A stretch of 64,000 nucleotides of DNA from Odiellus spinosus (Eukaryota; Arthropoda; Arachnida; Opiliones; Phalangiidae). Location of the stretch: the NCBI GenBank assembly GCA_963920705.1, contig OY987233.1:3524001-3588000 (forward strand), in the 5' to 3' direction. A program made the translations under genes and the position numbers. Of this stretch, positions 46,000 through 56,409 are shown piece after piece. Position 1 is the first letter of the stretch, and every line of letters begins with the position of its first letter. The notes beneath the pieces are model-generated. The model was not told the origin of the DNA and made no database searches. It saw nothing but the letters and a program-made list of their open reading frames with translations.

Positions 46000-46820
46000 T
46001 TTTTTGTACAATTAACCCTTAATTGTCTGTAATTTGTTTAGCGTGGAGGGTACCCAGACTGCAGACTTCTAAAATAAATCACAATAGCCTTACGAATTTA
46101 TAGAATTACATTAATTCTTCAGTAAATTAATTATAATTAATTTGACAAGAACTGAGATAGGTTAATCAAAATCACCATTATCCATGAGACATGTCCTTTA
46201 CAACCAAATTATTGGAGCCACGTCGGTGCCCTAACGTTTTTTTTGGTTTGACCAGACTCTAATTTCTTTCTCCTTGACTATTACGGCCACAATTATGGGT
46301 GAAAAGGCAAAGCATTAAAATTCTCTTTGTGTTTCATTGTCTCCGACGGTGTATTCCCTTTTTAATCCTCGTTATCCTAAATGAATTACGGTGACGTTTT
46401 CAAATATATGAAAGAATTAAGGCAATAACCCCGTCAATTAACCCGGACCTAAAGTGGCTTCGGTTTACTCGTTCGCGATTAAGAGACGATATCACGTATT
46501 TACGCAACACGTTCCACCTCTTAATGAGGCCACGAAATTAGCTAGGAGGTATTTCCTTTCTACCCGAATCTTCTTTTGTTCTCGGGAAAGATGAATAACT
46601 GTTATTGGCGCACCCCCGCGTTTTTCTTACGAATAAATTGTTCAGATTTTACTGGTCCCCGGGTTGGCCTCGAATTTTGTTTTAAAGGATATGGACTCGG
46701 AGAAAGCCCTTTTTAAAGTGATACTCTCATCCAGGAAATTTTAATTGAAATTTGTGATGAGTCATGCAAGGTACCTATATTTTCAAATTTTTTTGTTTTC
46801 GCATTTCTCCGGGCTGTAAG
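46000..46820. other. Intergenic, no gene seen
   Basis: Non-repetitive A/T-rich sequence with no open frame or splice pattern that I could turn into a gene. Confidence 0.35.
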
Positions 46821-46824
46821 AGAT

Positions 46825-47800
46825 CCTATAATTCCTATGTAATCCAATATTTTTGAAAGTGTTATTTATAAGCCTATAATTTCGTAGAAAAGGTCCTATA
46901 AACTCCTATAATTTCGTGGAAAAGGTTCTACAAAATGCTATAATTTGGTAGAAAAGGTCCTTTACAATCCAATAATTTCGTAGAAAAGGTCCTATTAAAT
47001 CCTATAATTTCGTAGAAAAGGTCCAATAAACTCATATAATTTTGTAGAAAAGGATAAACTCCAATAATTTCGTAGAAAAGGTCCTATTAAATCCTATAAT
47101 TTCGTAGAAAAGGTCCAATAAACTCATATAATTTTGTAGAAAAGGATAAACTCCTATAATTTCGTAGAAAGGGTCCTGTAAACTCCTATAATTTCGTAGA
47201 AAGGGTCCTGTAAACTCCTATAATTTCGTAGAAAGGGTCCTGTAACAGGGTTGCCACAGGTCAGGGAAAAGTCAGGGGATTTGAAAATGAACCAAAAAAG
47301 TCAGGGAATTTTAAAATATTTTAAAAAGTCAGGGAATTTAAAAATCTTTCAAGAAGCCAGAAAATTACAATAATTATCTGCGGAAAAGATTTTAAGCTGA
47401 CTGTGACAGTTGTATAGATTAGAACAAAAATATGCGTGCAAAAAGTTTGGCGAACACAATTGCAAAATTTGTAGCGCTTTTTATGAAAAATATATCGGCC
47501 GAGGAAAATACAGACAAATTAGAATTAGCTGAAACGGTCAGGGAAAATCGTTGGAAAAGGTCAGGGAAAAACCTGGAAAAGTCAGGGAATTTGAATCTGA
47601 AAAACTGTGGGAACCCTGTGTAAACTCCTATAATTTCGTAGAAAAGGTCCTATACAATCCTATAATTTCGTAGAAAAGGTCCTATACAATCCTATAATTT
47701 CGTAGAAAAGGTCCTATACAATCCTATAATTTCGTGGAAAAGGTCCTATACAATCCTATAATTTCGTAGAAAATGTCCTATAAAATCATATAACTTTGTC
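46825..47800. repeat. Minisatellite, about 31-bp unit, split by a MITE
   Basis: The unit is approximately cctataatttcgtagaaaag followed by gtcctataaact. About 13 units precede 47245 and about 6 follow 47619. A sub-block (47010-47100) with a shortened unit is itself duplicated. Confidence 0.9.
47246..47618. mobile_element. CAGGG-ended MITE with 5-bp target duplication
   Basis: CAGGGTTGCCACAG and CTGTGGGAACCCTG are the termini. It is flanked by tgtaa on each side (47241-47245 and 47619-47623). The interior has gtcagggaaaagtcaggg-type repeats near both ends. The neighbouring minisatellite units (gtcctgtaaactcc) give the empty site and confirm the 5-bp duplication. Same family as 55104-55459. 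Confidence 0.85.
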
Positions 47801-48407
47801 AGTGGAATCCTATTTTCCCTATTAAATTTTTTTATGAGCTTCTTTAGGACTTCTATTCACTACAACAGATTTGGAGTTCCCACCCGATGGAAACAAATTA
47901 AAAACATAAATATATCGAATGTTTAGTTTAGGAAATTGAGCAAAGAATGTAACTCGTACCAGGGACTACTTTTGATCTAATTTTCAATTTATGAAACTTT
48001 CACTTTATACTTTTTCTTCTATTCACCCATTTTTTTTTCTTGATAAACGTAAAAAATTGTGGCAAAAGATCAGTTTTCGGTGCGCAAGAAGAAAAAAAAA
48101 GCAATATATGGATATCGGTCTTGGGCGAGAAATGGTTCTCGGTGGGGTCGTCTCGTTTCCTCAGAAAGGTCAAGTTGTAAACACCCGGTTATCTGCCGCC
48201 GCCGCCGTAGCGTCCTCCTAGTTAGAAAAGGCCTCCGCTTGCGCAGGGCGCATTAAGAATTGGGCGTTTCTCTCTTTTTCCGACTAAGAAATCTTTTTTA
48301 TTTTCGAACCTTCCCTTCTTACTCCTCTTTTCTAAAAGGTATAGTACCGTATGATTTTGATCACGATATTTTTATTCTATCCTGAACAGACCAAAGCTAC
48401 CAGATTT

Positions 48408-48975
48408 CCTAATTTTTCTTATAGTTTTCCTATTTTTCTTATAGTTTTCCTATTTTTCTTATAGTTTTCCTATTTTTCTTATAGTTTTCCTGTTTTTCTT
48501 ATAGTTTTCCTATTTTTTCTTGTAGTTTTCCTATTTTTCTTATAGTTTTCCTATTTTTCTTATAGTTTTCCTATTTTTCTTATAGTTTTCCTATTTTTCT
48601 TATAGTTTTCCTATTTTTCTTATAGTTTTCCTATTTTTCTTATAGTTTTCCTATTTTTTCTTATAGTTTTCTTATTTTTTCTTATAGTTTTCCTATTTCT
48701 TATAGTTTTCCTATTTTTTCTTATAGTTTTCCTATTTTTTCTTATAGTTTTCCTATTTTTTCTTATAGTTTTCCTATTTTTTCTAATAGTTTTCCTATTT
48801 TTTCTTATAGTTTTCCTATTTTTTCTTATAGTTTTCCTATTTTTTCTTATAGTTTTCCTATTTTTTCTTATAGTTTTCCAATTTTTTCTTATAGTTTTCC
48901 AATTTTTTCTTATAGTTTTCCAATTTTTTCTTAGATTTTCCTACTTTTTCTTAGAATTTTATATTAATTCTTATA
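48408..48975. repeat. Minisatellite, 22-24 bp unit
   Basis: The unit tatagttttcctatttttct is repeated about 24 times, the later units having one or two more T. The array starts after gctaccagatttcctaattt, which looks like the terminus of a CAGGG-type element. Confidence 0.92.
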
Positions 48976-49284
48976 TCTATCCTATTTTAGCTAGACCCAA
49001 CTCTAGTAGGGTGTAGGTACTGTATTCACTGTAACGTTGGCGTTGTCCAAGAAGACGAAAAACATCGAATTGAAAAAAACATGCTTATGGCGTCTTTTAT
49101 CCTCCAGACGTCACGACGTGGTGTCCGGGCCAAGTTTAAAATATATACTTGTAGTTAATATATATGCCTTTTAGGTTGTCTCCCTCCTTTACGATCGAGT
49201 GTCGGACGCTCTTTCGCAGTACCACAGGTTCTTAGTAAAATATGAGAGAAAAATCCCTTATCTTCAGAGGTATATAAATCGATT

Positions 49285-49750
49285 TATTAGCTGCTAGGCC
49301 TTGGAATCGATTTAAACCGTTTCAAAACGTTTAGCTAAAGTCGTGTGAACGGGAAACCGTCTTTTATCGAATCGGTTTGATTCGCTTTCTCGAAACCGCT
49401 TCGAGACCAGTTTCATACCGATTCGGTTGCAACGACCGATAGATGAAGCTACGATAAATCGATTTATAGAGATAAAGTGTGAACGGAAGATGCTTAAAAT
49501 GATTCCTGCCGATCTTAATATCGGTTTAATTTAACCGTTTCAAACCGATTAAGAAATGCTAGTGTGACCGTATAGCTATTGTAACTTCATCTATCGGTTG
49601 TTGAAACTGAATCGGTATGAAACTGGTTCCCGAAGCAGTTTTGAGAAATCTAATGAAATCGACTCGAGAAAAGACGGTTTCCCGTTCACACGACTCTAGT
49701 GAATCGTTTTGAAACGGTTTAAATCGATTACAAGACCTAGTACGAACTAG
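49285..49750. mobile_element. Foldback element (TTGGAATCGATTTAAA family)
   Basis: The left arm ccttggaatcgatttaaacc, ...accgatagatgaagct, aaatcgatttata is mirrored on the right by tcatctatcggttg and ggtttaaatcgattacaaga. Related arms occur at 52375-52660 and 53030-53690. About 460 bp; no ORF. Confidence 0.7.
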
Positions 49751-49812
49751 TCGCGCGTTTGAACATCGATGCCGATTTTTTGGTTTTCTCGCAACAAGTT
49801 TTAAAAACCATC

Positions 49813-50013
49813 CTACCCTTTAAAGATCTTCCTTGGTAGTGGTGCCAGTGGTCTTGTTTCTTCGCTTTCCATCTCTCTTCTTCTATAGTCATCATTTCCC
49901 GGTAAATCTCGATGACCTTTCCGTTTGGCCCCCGTTACACCCAAAAATTTCCCGAATTCATCCGCAAGCTGGCTTTCGCGAGGTAAATCTTGGCTCGTAA
50001 CTTTGACACAAAC
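49813..50013 (-). CDS. Unrecognised open frame, possible terminal exon
   Basis: A minus-strand frame reads ...SQDLPRESQLADEFGKFLGV, then VTGAKRKGHRDLPGNDDYRR, and ends PLAPLPRKIFKG-stop. Its composition is charged and protein-like and the DNA is not part of any repeat I recognise, unlike most short frames here. There is no good start; candidate acceptors exist upstream (gtcaaag, agccaag on the minus strand), so it could be a last exon. No family was recognised and no partner exon was found; chance is quite possible. Confidence 0.2.
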   Translation of the reverse strand, partial: VCVKVTSQDLPRESQLADEFGKFLGVTGAKRKGHRDLPGNDDYRRREMESEETRPLAPLPRKIFKG

Positions 50014-50279
50014 CAAATAATGTCGAGGCGCTGCTCCTTAAAACACGCTTTTAAAACGGATAACGTTCGCCCTATAATATATAGAATGTTTTTCTGGGTG
50101 CGTTTTGACCCATCCTATTTTATTCTCCCGGCGCCGGCCTGCATAGGTAACGAATCTAATTCCAACCAGTTACGGGGGTGGTATACTTTAACTGATAGAA
50201 ATGAGAATAAAAAACTCTCCAGTTCGCCTCTTTCGATAAGGGGAAATTATTGTGATCGCCACGCGCGTCTTAATCAAAC

Positions 50280-50515
50280 TAAAGATGGATTCACACAGAC
50301 GTCGCGACTGATTTTTCGCGCGAAAATATTGTGTGCATGCTTATGGCGTATGCACACAGAGCTATTTTCACGAGTTTCGTGCTCGCACGCTAGTATAAAT
50401 CAATAGGCGCCCGAGCGAGAACCGCGCGAAATTTAAGAGTGTGCGATTTCTTGAGCGACTTGAGTGTGAACACTACTTTAAAACCGGATGCACATAGGCC
50501 TATTTTCTGGGACGC
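50280..50515. repeat. Relatives of the 117-bp hairpin MITE
   Basis: The words gatggattcacacagacg, gtatgcacacagagctattt, ctcgcacgctagt, cgagcgagaaccgcgcgaaa and ggatgcacataggcctatt resemble the arms of 43328-43444. The copies are overlapping and decayed. Confidence 0.5.
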
Positions 50516-50749
50516 AAATTGGTTTTGTTAGTTCATACTTTAGGCCGCACTGTTTTCCATTAGAGGACGATTTTGAACGCCAGATTTATAGATATTCATC
50601 TATATCTATTAACATAGGTATACATTGTTAAAAGTCCTAAGTTTCTATATTTGGATCTCATTTGAAATGAAGTTAGTCAAGTAGTCAGTGTGAGATGGTA
50701 ATTATACGTTTTGAAATGAGAATCTCCAAGAGACACTTTTAGACTTAAA

Positions 50750-51236
50750 GGGAAACTTGGAGCTAAAAATGCTTTTGAATTTATTTTCGGAATCACCGTG
50801 TCAAAAAACGTATTCCAGAATTTTTTTCCAATTTTTAGAAATGATTTTCGTGTTTGAATTAATTTCTAATGTTGGTAAAATTTCTATAAAAGTAAATATA
50901 AAATCGGGCCAATCATATTATTTCAGCCTTCAACAGCGCTTTTAATGGCCTAAGGCCGGCGTTTGATACTCAAGTTTTTAGACATCAAACGCTGGCCAAT
51001 TCTTTAATGTTGAGACAAGACATTACAAGCTCTCTTGAAGGCTGAATTAATATGATTGGTCCGAATTTATATTTACTTTTTTAGAAATTTGATCAAACTT
51101 AAGAAATTGATTTAAACACCAAAAACGTCTCTATTAATTGTTTGAAAATTCTCGAATACGTTTTGTTGGCATCCGGTGATTCTGAAAATAAATTGAAAAG
51201 CTGTTCCATTTTAGCTCCAAGTTTCAGTTTTAATTT
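50750..51236. mobile_element. Foldback element (CTTGGAGCTAAAA family)
   Basis: The left arm gaaacttggagctaaaaatg, aatcaccg, aatcgggccaatcatattat is mirrored by atatgattggtccgaattta, gtgattctgaaaataaattg and ttagctccaagtttc. The loop contains a smaller hairpin (ggccggcgtttgat against atcaaacgctggcc). Diverged copies are at 53945-54310 and, as a fragment, 61845-61930. Confidence 0.75.
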
Positions 51237-51539
51237 TTAACTCAAAAGTTAACCTAGTAAGGTTTATTCGTGACTTTAGACTTCTATTAGGAAATAAGGG
51301 ATCAAATTACTTCATGTTCACTTTAAAATAGTTTTAATTTTGGATTCTCCGGGCGGATGGGAGAGTTGATTTTATAATGCTTGGCAAATGACTAATTTAT
51401 GATGAATTCGATTTTTTTTTATTGCTCATTCCACTTTCATTGTTACCTAACATGTTTTAAGCTTTAAAACTTATAAATCTAGGAATTTTACAAAACACGC
51501 CCAATCTCCCATCTTATCTATAATAGCGGAATTATTTAA

Positions 51540-51564
51540 AGGGTGAATGCAAAGTAACAGCAAG

Positions 51565-51608
<44 letters not shown>

Positions 51609-52002
51609 GATTCCATATCGTTTCAATAGGCCTAATCCAATAGTAATAAAAGTTAACAAACAAATATTAAACTAGAAATAAATTTAAAACTTACCCGAAA
51701 AATAGGCTTAGCGGGATTCATGGAGATCCTGATTTCCTAGCGTATAAGGTCTAGCGACCAATCGATTGTAAGTCTCGTGGAGATATCGCCTGAACGACGG
51801 GCTTTCGCTTATTGGTCGCTAGACCTTACACGGAGGCAATTCAGGATCTCCATGAATCCAGTTAAGCCTATTTTCCGGGTAAGTTTTAAATTTATTTCTA
51901 GTTTAATATTTGTTTTGTAAACTTTTTACCGATTGATTAGGCCTATTTAAACGATAAGGAATCGATAAAAAAAATCACTTATTGTTAGGTTGCATTCTCC
52001 CT
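51540..52002. mobile_element. TTAA MITE family A (intact, with T-run expansion)
   Basis: TTAA flanks at 51536-51539 and 52003-52006; termini AGGGTGAATGCAAAGTAA and TTAGGTTGCATTCTCCCT. A T run of about 38 (51568-51605) has expanded next to the left end. The central site cgattgtaagtctcgtgg is uninterrupted. Confidence 0.85.
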
Positions 52003-52319
52003 TTAAATTGATGCTTACTTACCTCCCTCCTTTTTACTTCTGATACGACGTAAATGTTGAAGCAACGTAACTTTTCTTAAATAAGTTATAAACTTTTAAT
52101 ATAGTGTGATAATTTCTTCAATTAAAGGCGCCCCCTACGAGGGTGTAAGTGCTAACTATCACCATTTATTCACCCCCTTTTGGACTATCATAACTCAAAA
52201 AAATATATTTCGTGGCATATTAATTAGCGAATCGAATTGAAGCCAATTACATCGTGAAAATTAATTCGAATACTTTGCCTTTTTGAAATGGTCATTTCTT
52301 TCAGTTTTACCTTCGTTCA

Positions 52320-52665
52320 CACTTGACACTATGGAACCGTTTCGAGTCTTCAAATCGACTTTTTTTAGATATTAGCAGCGTTCCTACTAAGCCTTGGAAT
52401 CGATTTAAACCATTTCAAAACGTTTCGCTGGAGTCGTGTGAACTGGAAACCCTCTTTTCTCGGGTCGATTTGATTCGATTTCTCGAATCTACTTCGGGAA
52501 TCAGTTTCGTACCGATTCGATTTCAACAACCGATAGATGAAGCTACGATAAATCGATTTATAAAGATAATGCATGAGCGCGTGACGCTAAATACGATTCC
52601 TGGCGATTTGAATATCGGTTTGATTTTACAGTTTCAAATCGATTAAGAAATGCTAGATTGAATTG
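52320..52665. mobile_element. TTGGAATCGATTTAAA family, single arm
   Basis: Words ccttggaatcgatttaaacc, tcgatttctcgaat, accgatagatgaagctacga and ttgaatatcggtttgatttt follow the order of 49290-49480. This is one arm only, with flanks cctactaa and aatgctagattga. Confidence 0.55.
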
Positions 52666-53029
52666 ACCTTTCCAAAACTGTATAAATTTGGTTTTATAGT
52701 CTGTAGTGTGAACGCGCCTCTCGAGTAATCCGCTCTTGCCTTGAGCGAAATATCACCCGTACCAATTTAAGTTTTAATTTAAAAACTATTAATAGATTCC
52801 ATTTTTTTTATTTCGGAAAGCAATTATCAAATCATGTTTCGCGGCAAATATCTTTAAAAGTATCACGAAGTGACTTCTATTTACTAGTAATTGCTATAAA
52901 ATTTAATCAAAAGTTTCAATTCCCTCTCCGAGACTTTTGCTAGAAACATAAAACCACGTACATCTTAAAATTAAAGAGATAATTTCACGTTTCCCGGAGC
53001 ATAAATAGATTTGGAAAAGTTATTCTTTA

Positions 53030-53690
53030 GCTACGGTCACAGTAGCATTTCTTAATCAATTTGAAACGGTAAAATCAAACCGATATTCGAATCCCCAGGA
53101 ATCGTTTTAAGCGTCACGTGTTCACGCGTTATCTTTAGCTGCGTTCATACTAGGTCTTGGAATCGATTTAAAACGTTTCGCTAGAGTCGTGTGAACAGGA
53201 AACCACCTTTCTCGAATCGATTTGATTCGATTTCACGAAACAGCTTCGGGAACCAGTTTCGTATCGATTCGGTTTCAGCAACCGATAGATGAAGCTACAA
53301 TAAATTGATTTATAAAGATCATGTGTGAACACGTGACGCTTAAAACGATTCCTGTCGATTTGAATATCGGTCTGATTTTACTGTTTCAAATCGATTAAGA
53401 AATGCTAGTGTGACCGTAGCTTTTATAAATCGATTTATCGTAGCTTCATCTATCGGTTGTTGAAACCGAATCGGTATGAAACTGTTTTGAGAAATCGAAT
53501 CAAATCAATTCGAGAAAAGACGGTTTCCTGTTCACACTACTCTAGCGAAGCGTTTTGATATGGTTTAAATCGATTCCGAGGCCTAGTATGAACGCAGCTA
53601 TATTGATACTAGAAACGACTCTAGCGAAACGTTTTGAAACGGTTTAAATCGATTCCAAGGTCTAGTATGAACGCGGCTAAAGTAAACCCT
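53030..53690. mobile_element. TTGGAATCGATTTAAA family, complex foldback
   Basis: The segment starts tagctacggtcacagtagca and ends tatgaacgcggctaaagt. It contains forward and reverse arms in alternation (gaatcgatttaaaacg, accgatagatgaagct, then tcatctatcggttg, ggtttaaatcgattccgagg and again ggtttaaatcgattccaagg). It appears to be two overlapping insertions of one family. Confidence 0.6.
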
Positions 53691-53944
53691 TTCCTATAAT
53701 AATAATTGTTATTATACGTGATGATACCGTCAATAATATAAATTGATTAGGCGCCTTAAAAAGTGTTCCAACCTCCGCGCTCCGGTGTTCAGGGTGAAGC
53801 CCAACCTATTGCACCTTTCTTGAACAAAGTTAAGGGCGTACCGACATTGTAAATGATTATATGTTGATAATTTCCTTGACCCATAATGAAATATTTCATT
53901 TCCCTGACTTTTCACTGACCTTTTGGACTCCTTTTAAAATTCCC

Positions 53945-54310
53945 TAAATTTTTGGTTTTCAATTTTTAGACTCGTTTTTGGTGTTTAAATTAATTTGTAA
54001 AGTTTGGTTAATATAAAATCGGGCCAATCATATTATTTCAGGCTTCAACAGTACTTGTAATGTGATGGCCATGGTCTTGGACATCAAACGCGGGCCTATT
54101 CCCTTAATATTAAGACATTAAAAGCACTATTGAAGGCTAAAATAATATTATGGGTCCGAATTTATAATTAACTTTATTTTAATTTTACCAAACTTTCGAA
54201 ATTAATTTAAACACCAAAAACGTGTCCAATAATTGTGAGAAAATTCATGAATATGTTTTTTGGCACGGTGATACCGAAAATAATTCAAAAGTTTCTCTTT
54301 AAACAATCTC
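53945..54310. mobile_element. CTTGGAGCTAAAA family, internal copy
   Basis: gtttggttaatataaaatcg, gggccaatcatattatttca and, inverted, aaaataatattatgggtcc with aaacaccaaaaacgtgtcc follow the 50750-51236 copy. The outer ends are degraded. Confidence 0.6.
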
Positions 54311-54927
54311 TTTTTGGGACACCAGGAAATTAATTTATTTAGCTTATAATATTGGATTTTTCAGCTTCTTATTTTTTATTAGAAATTATGATTTTTTTTC
54401 TTGTGACATTTTTTATTATCGGGCTGGGAGGTTTTATAAAGAGTCAATTTGGATTCCAGCCCCCTTTTTTTTTAAATCGCGGGACGAATGAGAGGATAAG
54501 CTATTAAATGCGGTACTTAAGGACATAAAAAAACCCTAACTCTCTTTACCTATTTGATACGTTAGGAATATTAATTATATACTCGTTTTAAAATGGTAAT
54601 TTTCCTCAAATATAAAACGTTAGCTTTTTTTTACGCGATCATTTTAAAGGTAGATGCCACCTTACAACAAATGATTTTTTTTTTATCGATTCCTTATCGT
54701 TTAAATAGGCTCAATCCAACAGAGAAATCAATTTAAAACTTACCTTCAAAATAGGCTTAGCTGGATTCATTCCCATATATGAGCCATCGCTCAAGGTCCT
54801 TATACGGAGAGTTCAGGTGATTTCCTTGAATCCAGCTAAGCCTATTTTGATGGTAAGTTATTTTCTTCTAGTTTATTTATTTCTAGTTTAATATTTGTTT
54901 GTAAATTTTTGTACTGGTGGATTAGCT

Positions 54928-55088
54928 CCGAGAGGTCCGACACTCTTGAATTCGCTGTACACCCGAGTTCACTGAGTTCAGCTTTGACATTGCATTGAGT
55001 TCGAACTCTTATGAACCTCGAGTTCAGCTTTGATAGTGCAAAGAGTTTAAAAATTTGTACACCTGAGTTCGCGAGTGTCTGCCCCCTC
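54928..55088. repeat. Inserted GC-richer segment with inverted phrases
   Basis: ctccgagaggtccgacactc at the left and gcgagtgtctgccccctcga at the right are inverted-like. The inside repeats gagttcagctttga twice. It interrupts the family A phrase ggattag|gtctattta; a small MITE is likely, but the boundaries are not exact. Confidence 0.4.
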
Positions 55089-55103
55089 GATTAGGTCTAT
55101 TTA

Positions 55104-55459
55104 CCGGGTTGCCACAGGTCAGGGAAAACAGGAAAAAGTCAGGGAATTTGAAAAACAACCAAAAAGTCAGGGTTTTTTTACATATTTTTAAAAGTCAGGG
55201 AATTTAAAGATCTTTCAAGAAGCCAGGAAATTACAATCATTATCCGCGGAAAAGATTTGAAGCTGATCGTGTCAGTTGTATAGATTAGAACAAAGATGCG
55301 CTGCAAAAATTTTGGCGAACGCAATTGCAAAATAATATAAAAATAAAAGGTTAAAAATTGGGTAGTATTAGCTATTAGGTCAGGGAAAATCGTTGGAAAA
55401 GGTCAAGGAAAAACCTGGAAAAGTCAGGAAATTTCAATCTGAAAAAACTGGCAACCCTG
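55104..55459. mobile_element. CAGGG-type MITE with 5-bp target duplication, nested
   Basis: The ends are CCGGGTTGCCACAG and CTGGCAACCCTG; it is flanked by attta on both sides (55099-55103 and 55460-55464). The family A consensus cctatttaaacgat is the empty site. Interior matches 47246-47618 (tctttcaagaagccag, ttgtatagattagaaca). Confidence 0.85.
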
Positions 55460-55992
55460 ATTTAAACGATAGGGAATCGATAAAAAAAATCTCTTGTTGT
55501 TAGGTTTCATTCTCCCTTTAAGGGATCCGCGCGTAAAGTTATTCGTCTCACCTTCTCTTTGAGTTGGTAATTTCAATAGGGGAGTTAGTTTTTAATAAAA
55601 TGTCCCTCTGATGGATGACTTCCGAATTTAAAAATTTTCATTTTCAATTTTTGGTGTTCTTGGTTCGAGGGTTCATTCTTGGCAGTATCCTCCTCCTAGC
55701 TCCTACTTTATCAACCGCGGTTAATTTTGTTCGCCTTTTAAAGAACATTAATAGTTGAGTCCCTAAATTATTCCTCCCAAATTTAACTCTTTAAAAAAAT
55801 ATTTTCTAATTATAGGTTTATTTTTAAAATTAATTAATTGCTTTTTTCTTTGAAAATATGTTTTGAAAAATATTATTTTTATTCACCACATTATCTTTAA
55901 TTTTCTCTTTTAATATCGTTTTAACAATATAATTCTAATCACCGGGAAATACATGGTAATATAAATTTCGTAATAAATTTGATTGCGGTTTA

Positions 55993-56407
55993 TATATAAC
56001 CAAAAGTCTATCACTTCATTCCGTAAAAGTAAACAACTCCCTGTAGTTTAATACTATCAGCAAAGGTCCCCCTACAGTTTTACGTTATAGCCCATCACTA
56101 AAAATAGACAAAAAAATCATCACCCCTGTTTGGTTCGAGTAATTTGAACTGTTCAACTCAATATTTTGAGACGGGAGAAAGGGACGAAATTTAGGCGGGC
56201 CGCGTTTGGCTATATTGTCTTCCCTCCCAACTACGGAGTTTCTCCGCAGAGTGGCGCTTCCTCCGTTCACTATTTACACGGCGACTGCGGCCGCTAGAGT
56301 GTCTCGAATCAGAATCTGTCCATTCATTTACCCGGATCTTTGCTTATAGTATTGAGCTACGGGGCGTTGTTTACTTTTATGGAATAAAGTGATAGACTTT
56401 TGATATA
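55993..56407. mobile_element. AAAAGTCTATCA MITE, near-complete copy
   Basis: The ends accaaaagtctatcacttca and gtgatagacttttgata are inverted repeats extending about 65 bp through aagtaaacaac..ccctgtagttt / agctacggggcgttgttt and cttaatactatcagcaaagg. The interior is inverted relative to the 59902 copy. Confidence 0.8.
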
Positions 56408-56409
56408 AC

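Larger units (their letters stand above)
54648..55517. mobile_element. TTAA MITE family A with two nested insertions
   Basis: TTAA flanks at 54644-54647 and 55518-55521; right end TTAGGTTTCATTCTCCCT. Family A body resumes after each of two insertions: about 54928-55088 and 55104-55459. Confidence 0.75.

Noticed and set aside
48059-48256. A basic 65-codon frame
   Set aside because: Lysine/arginine runs from simple sequence; no start context and no recognisable domain.
50757-50945. A 62-codon frame
   Set aside because: It lies within one arm of a foldback element present in other copies with different frames.
52323-52646. A 107-codon frame on the plus strand
   Set aside because: It lies within a single arm of the TTGGAATCGATTTAAA repeat family; the frame is not kept in the other copies.
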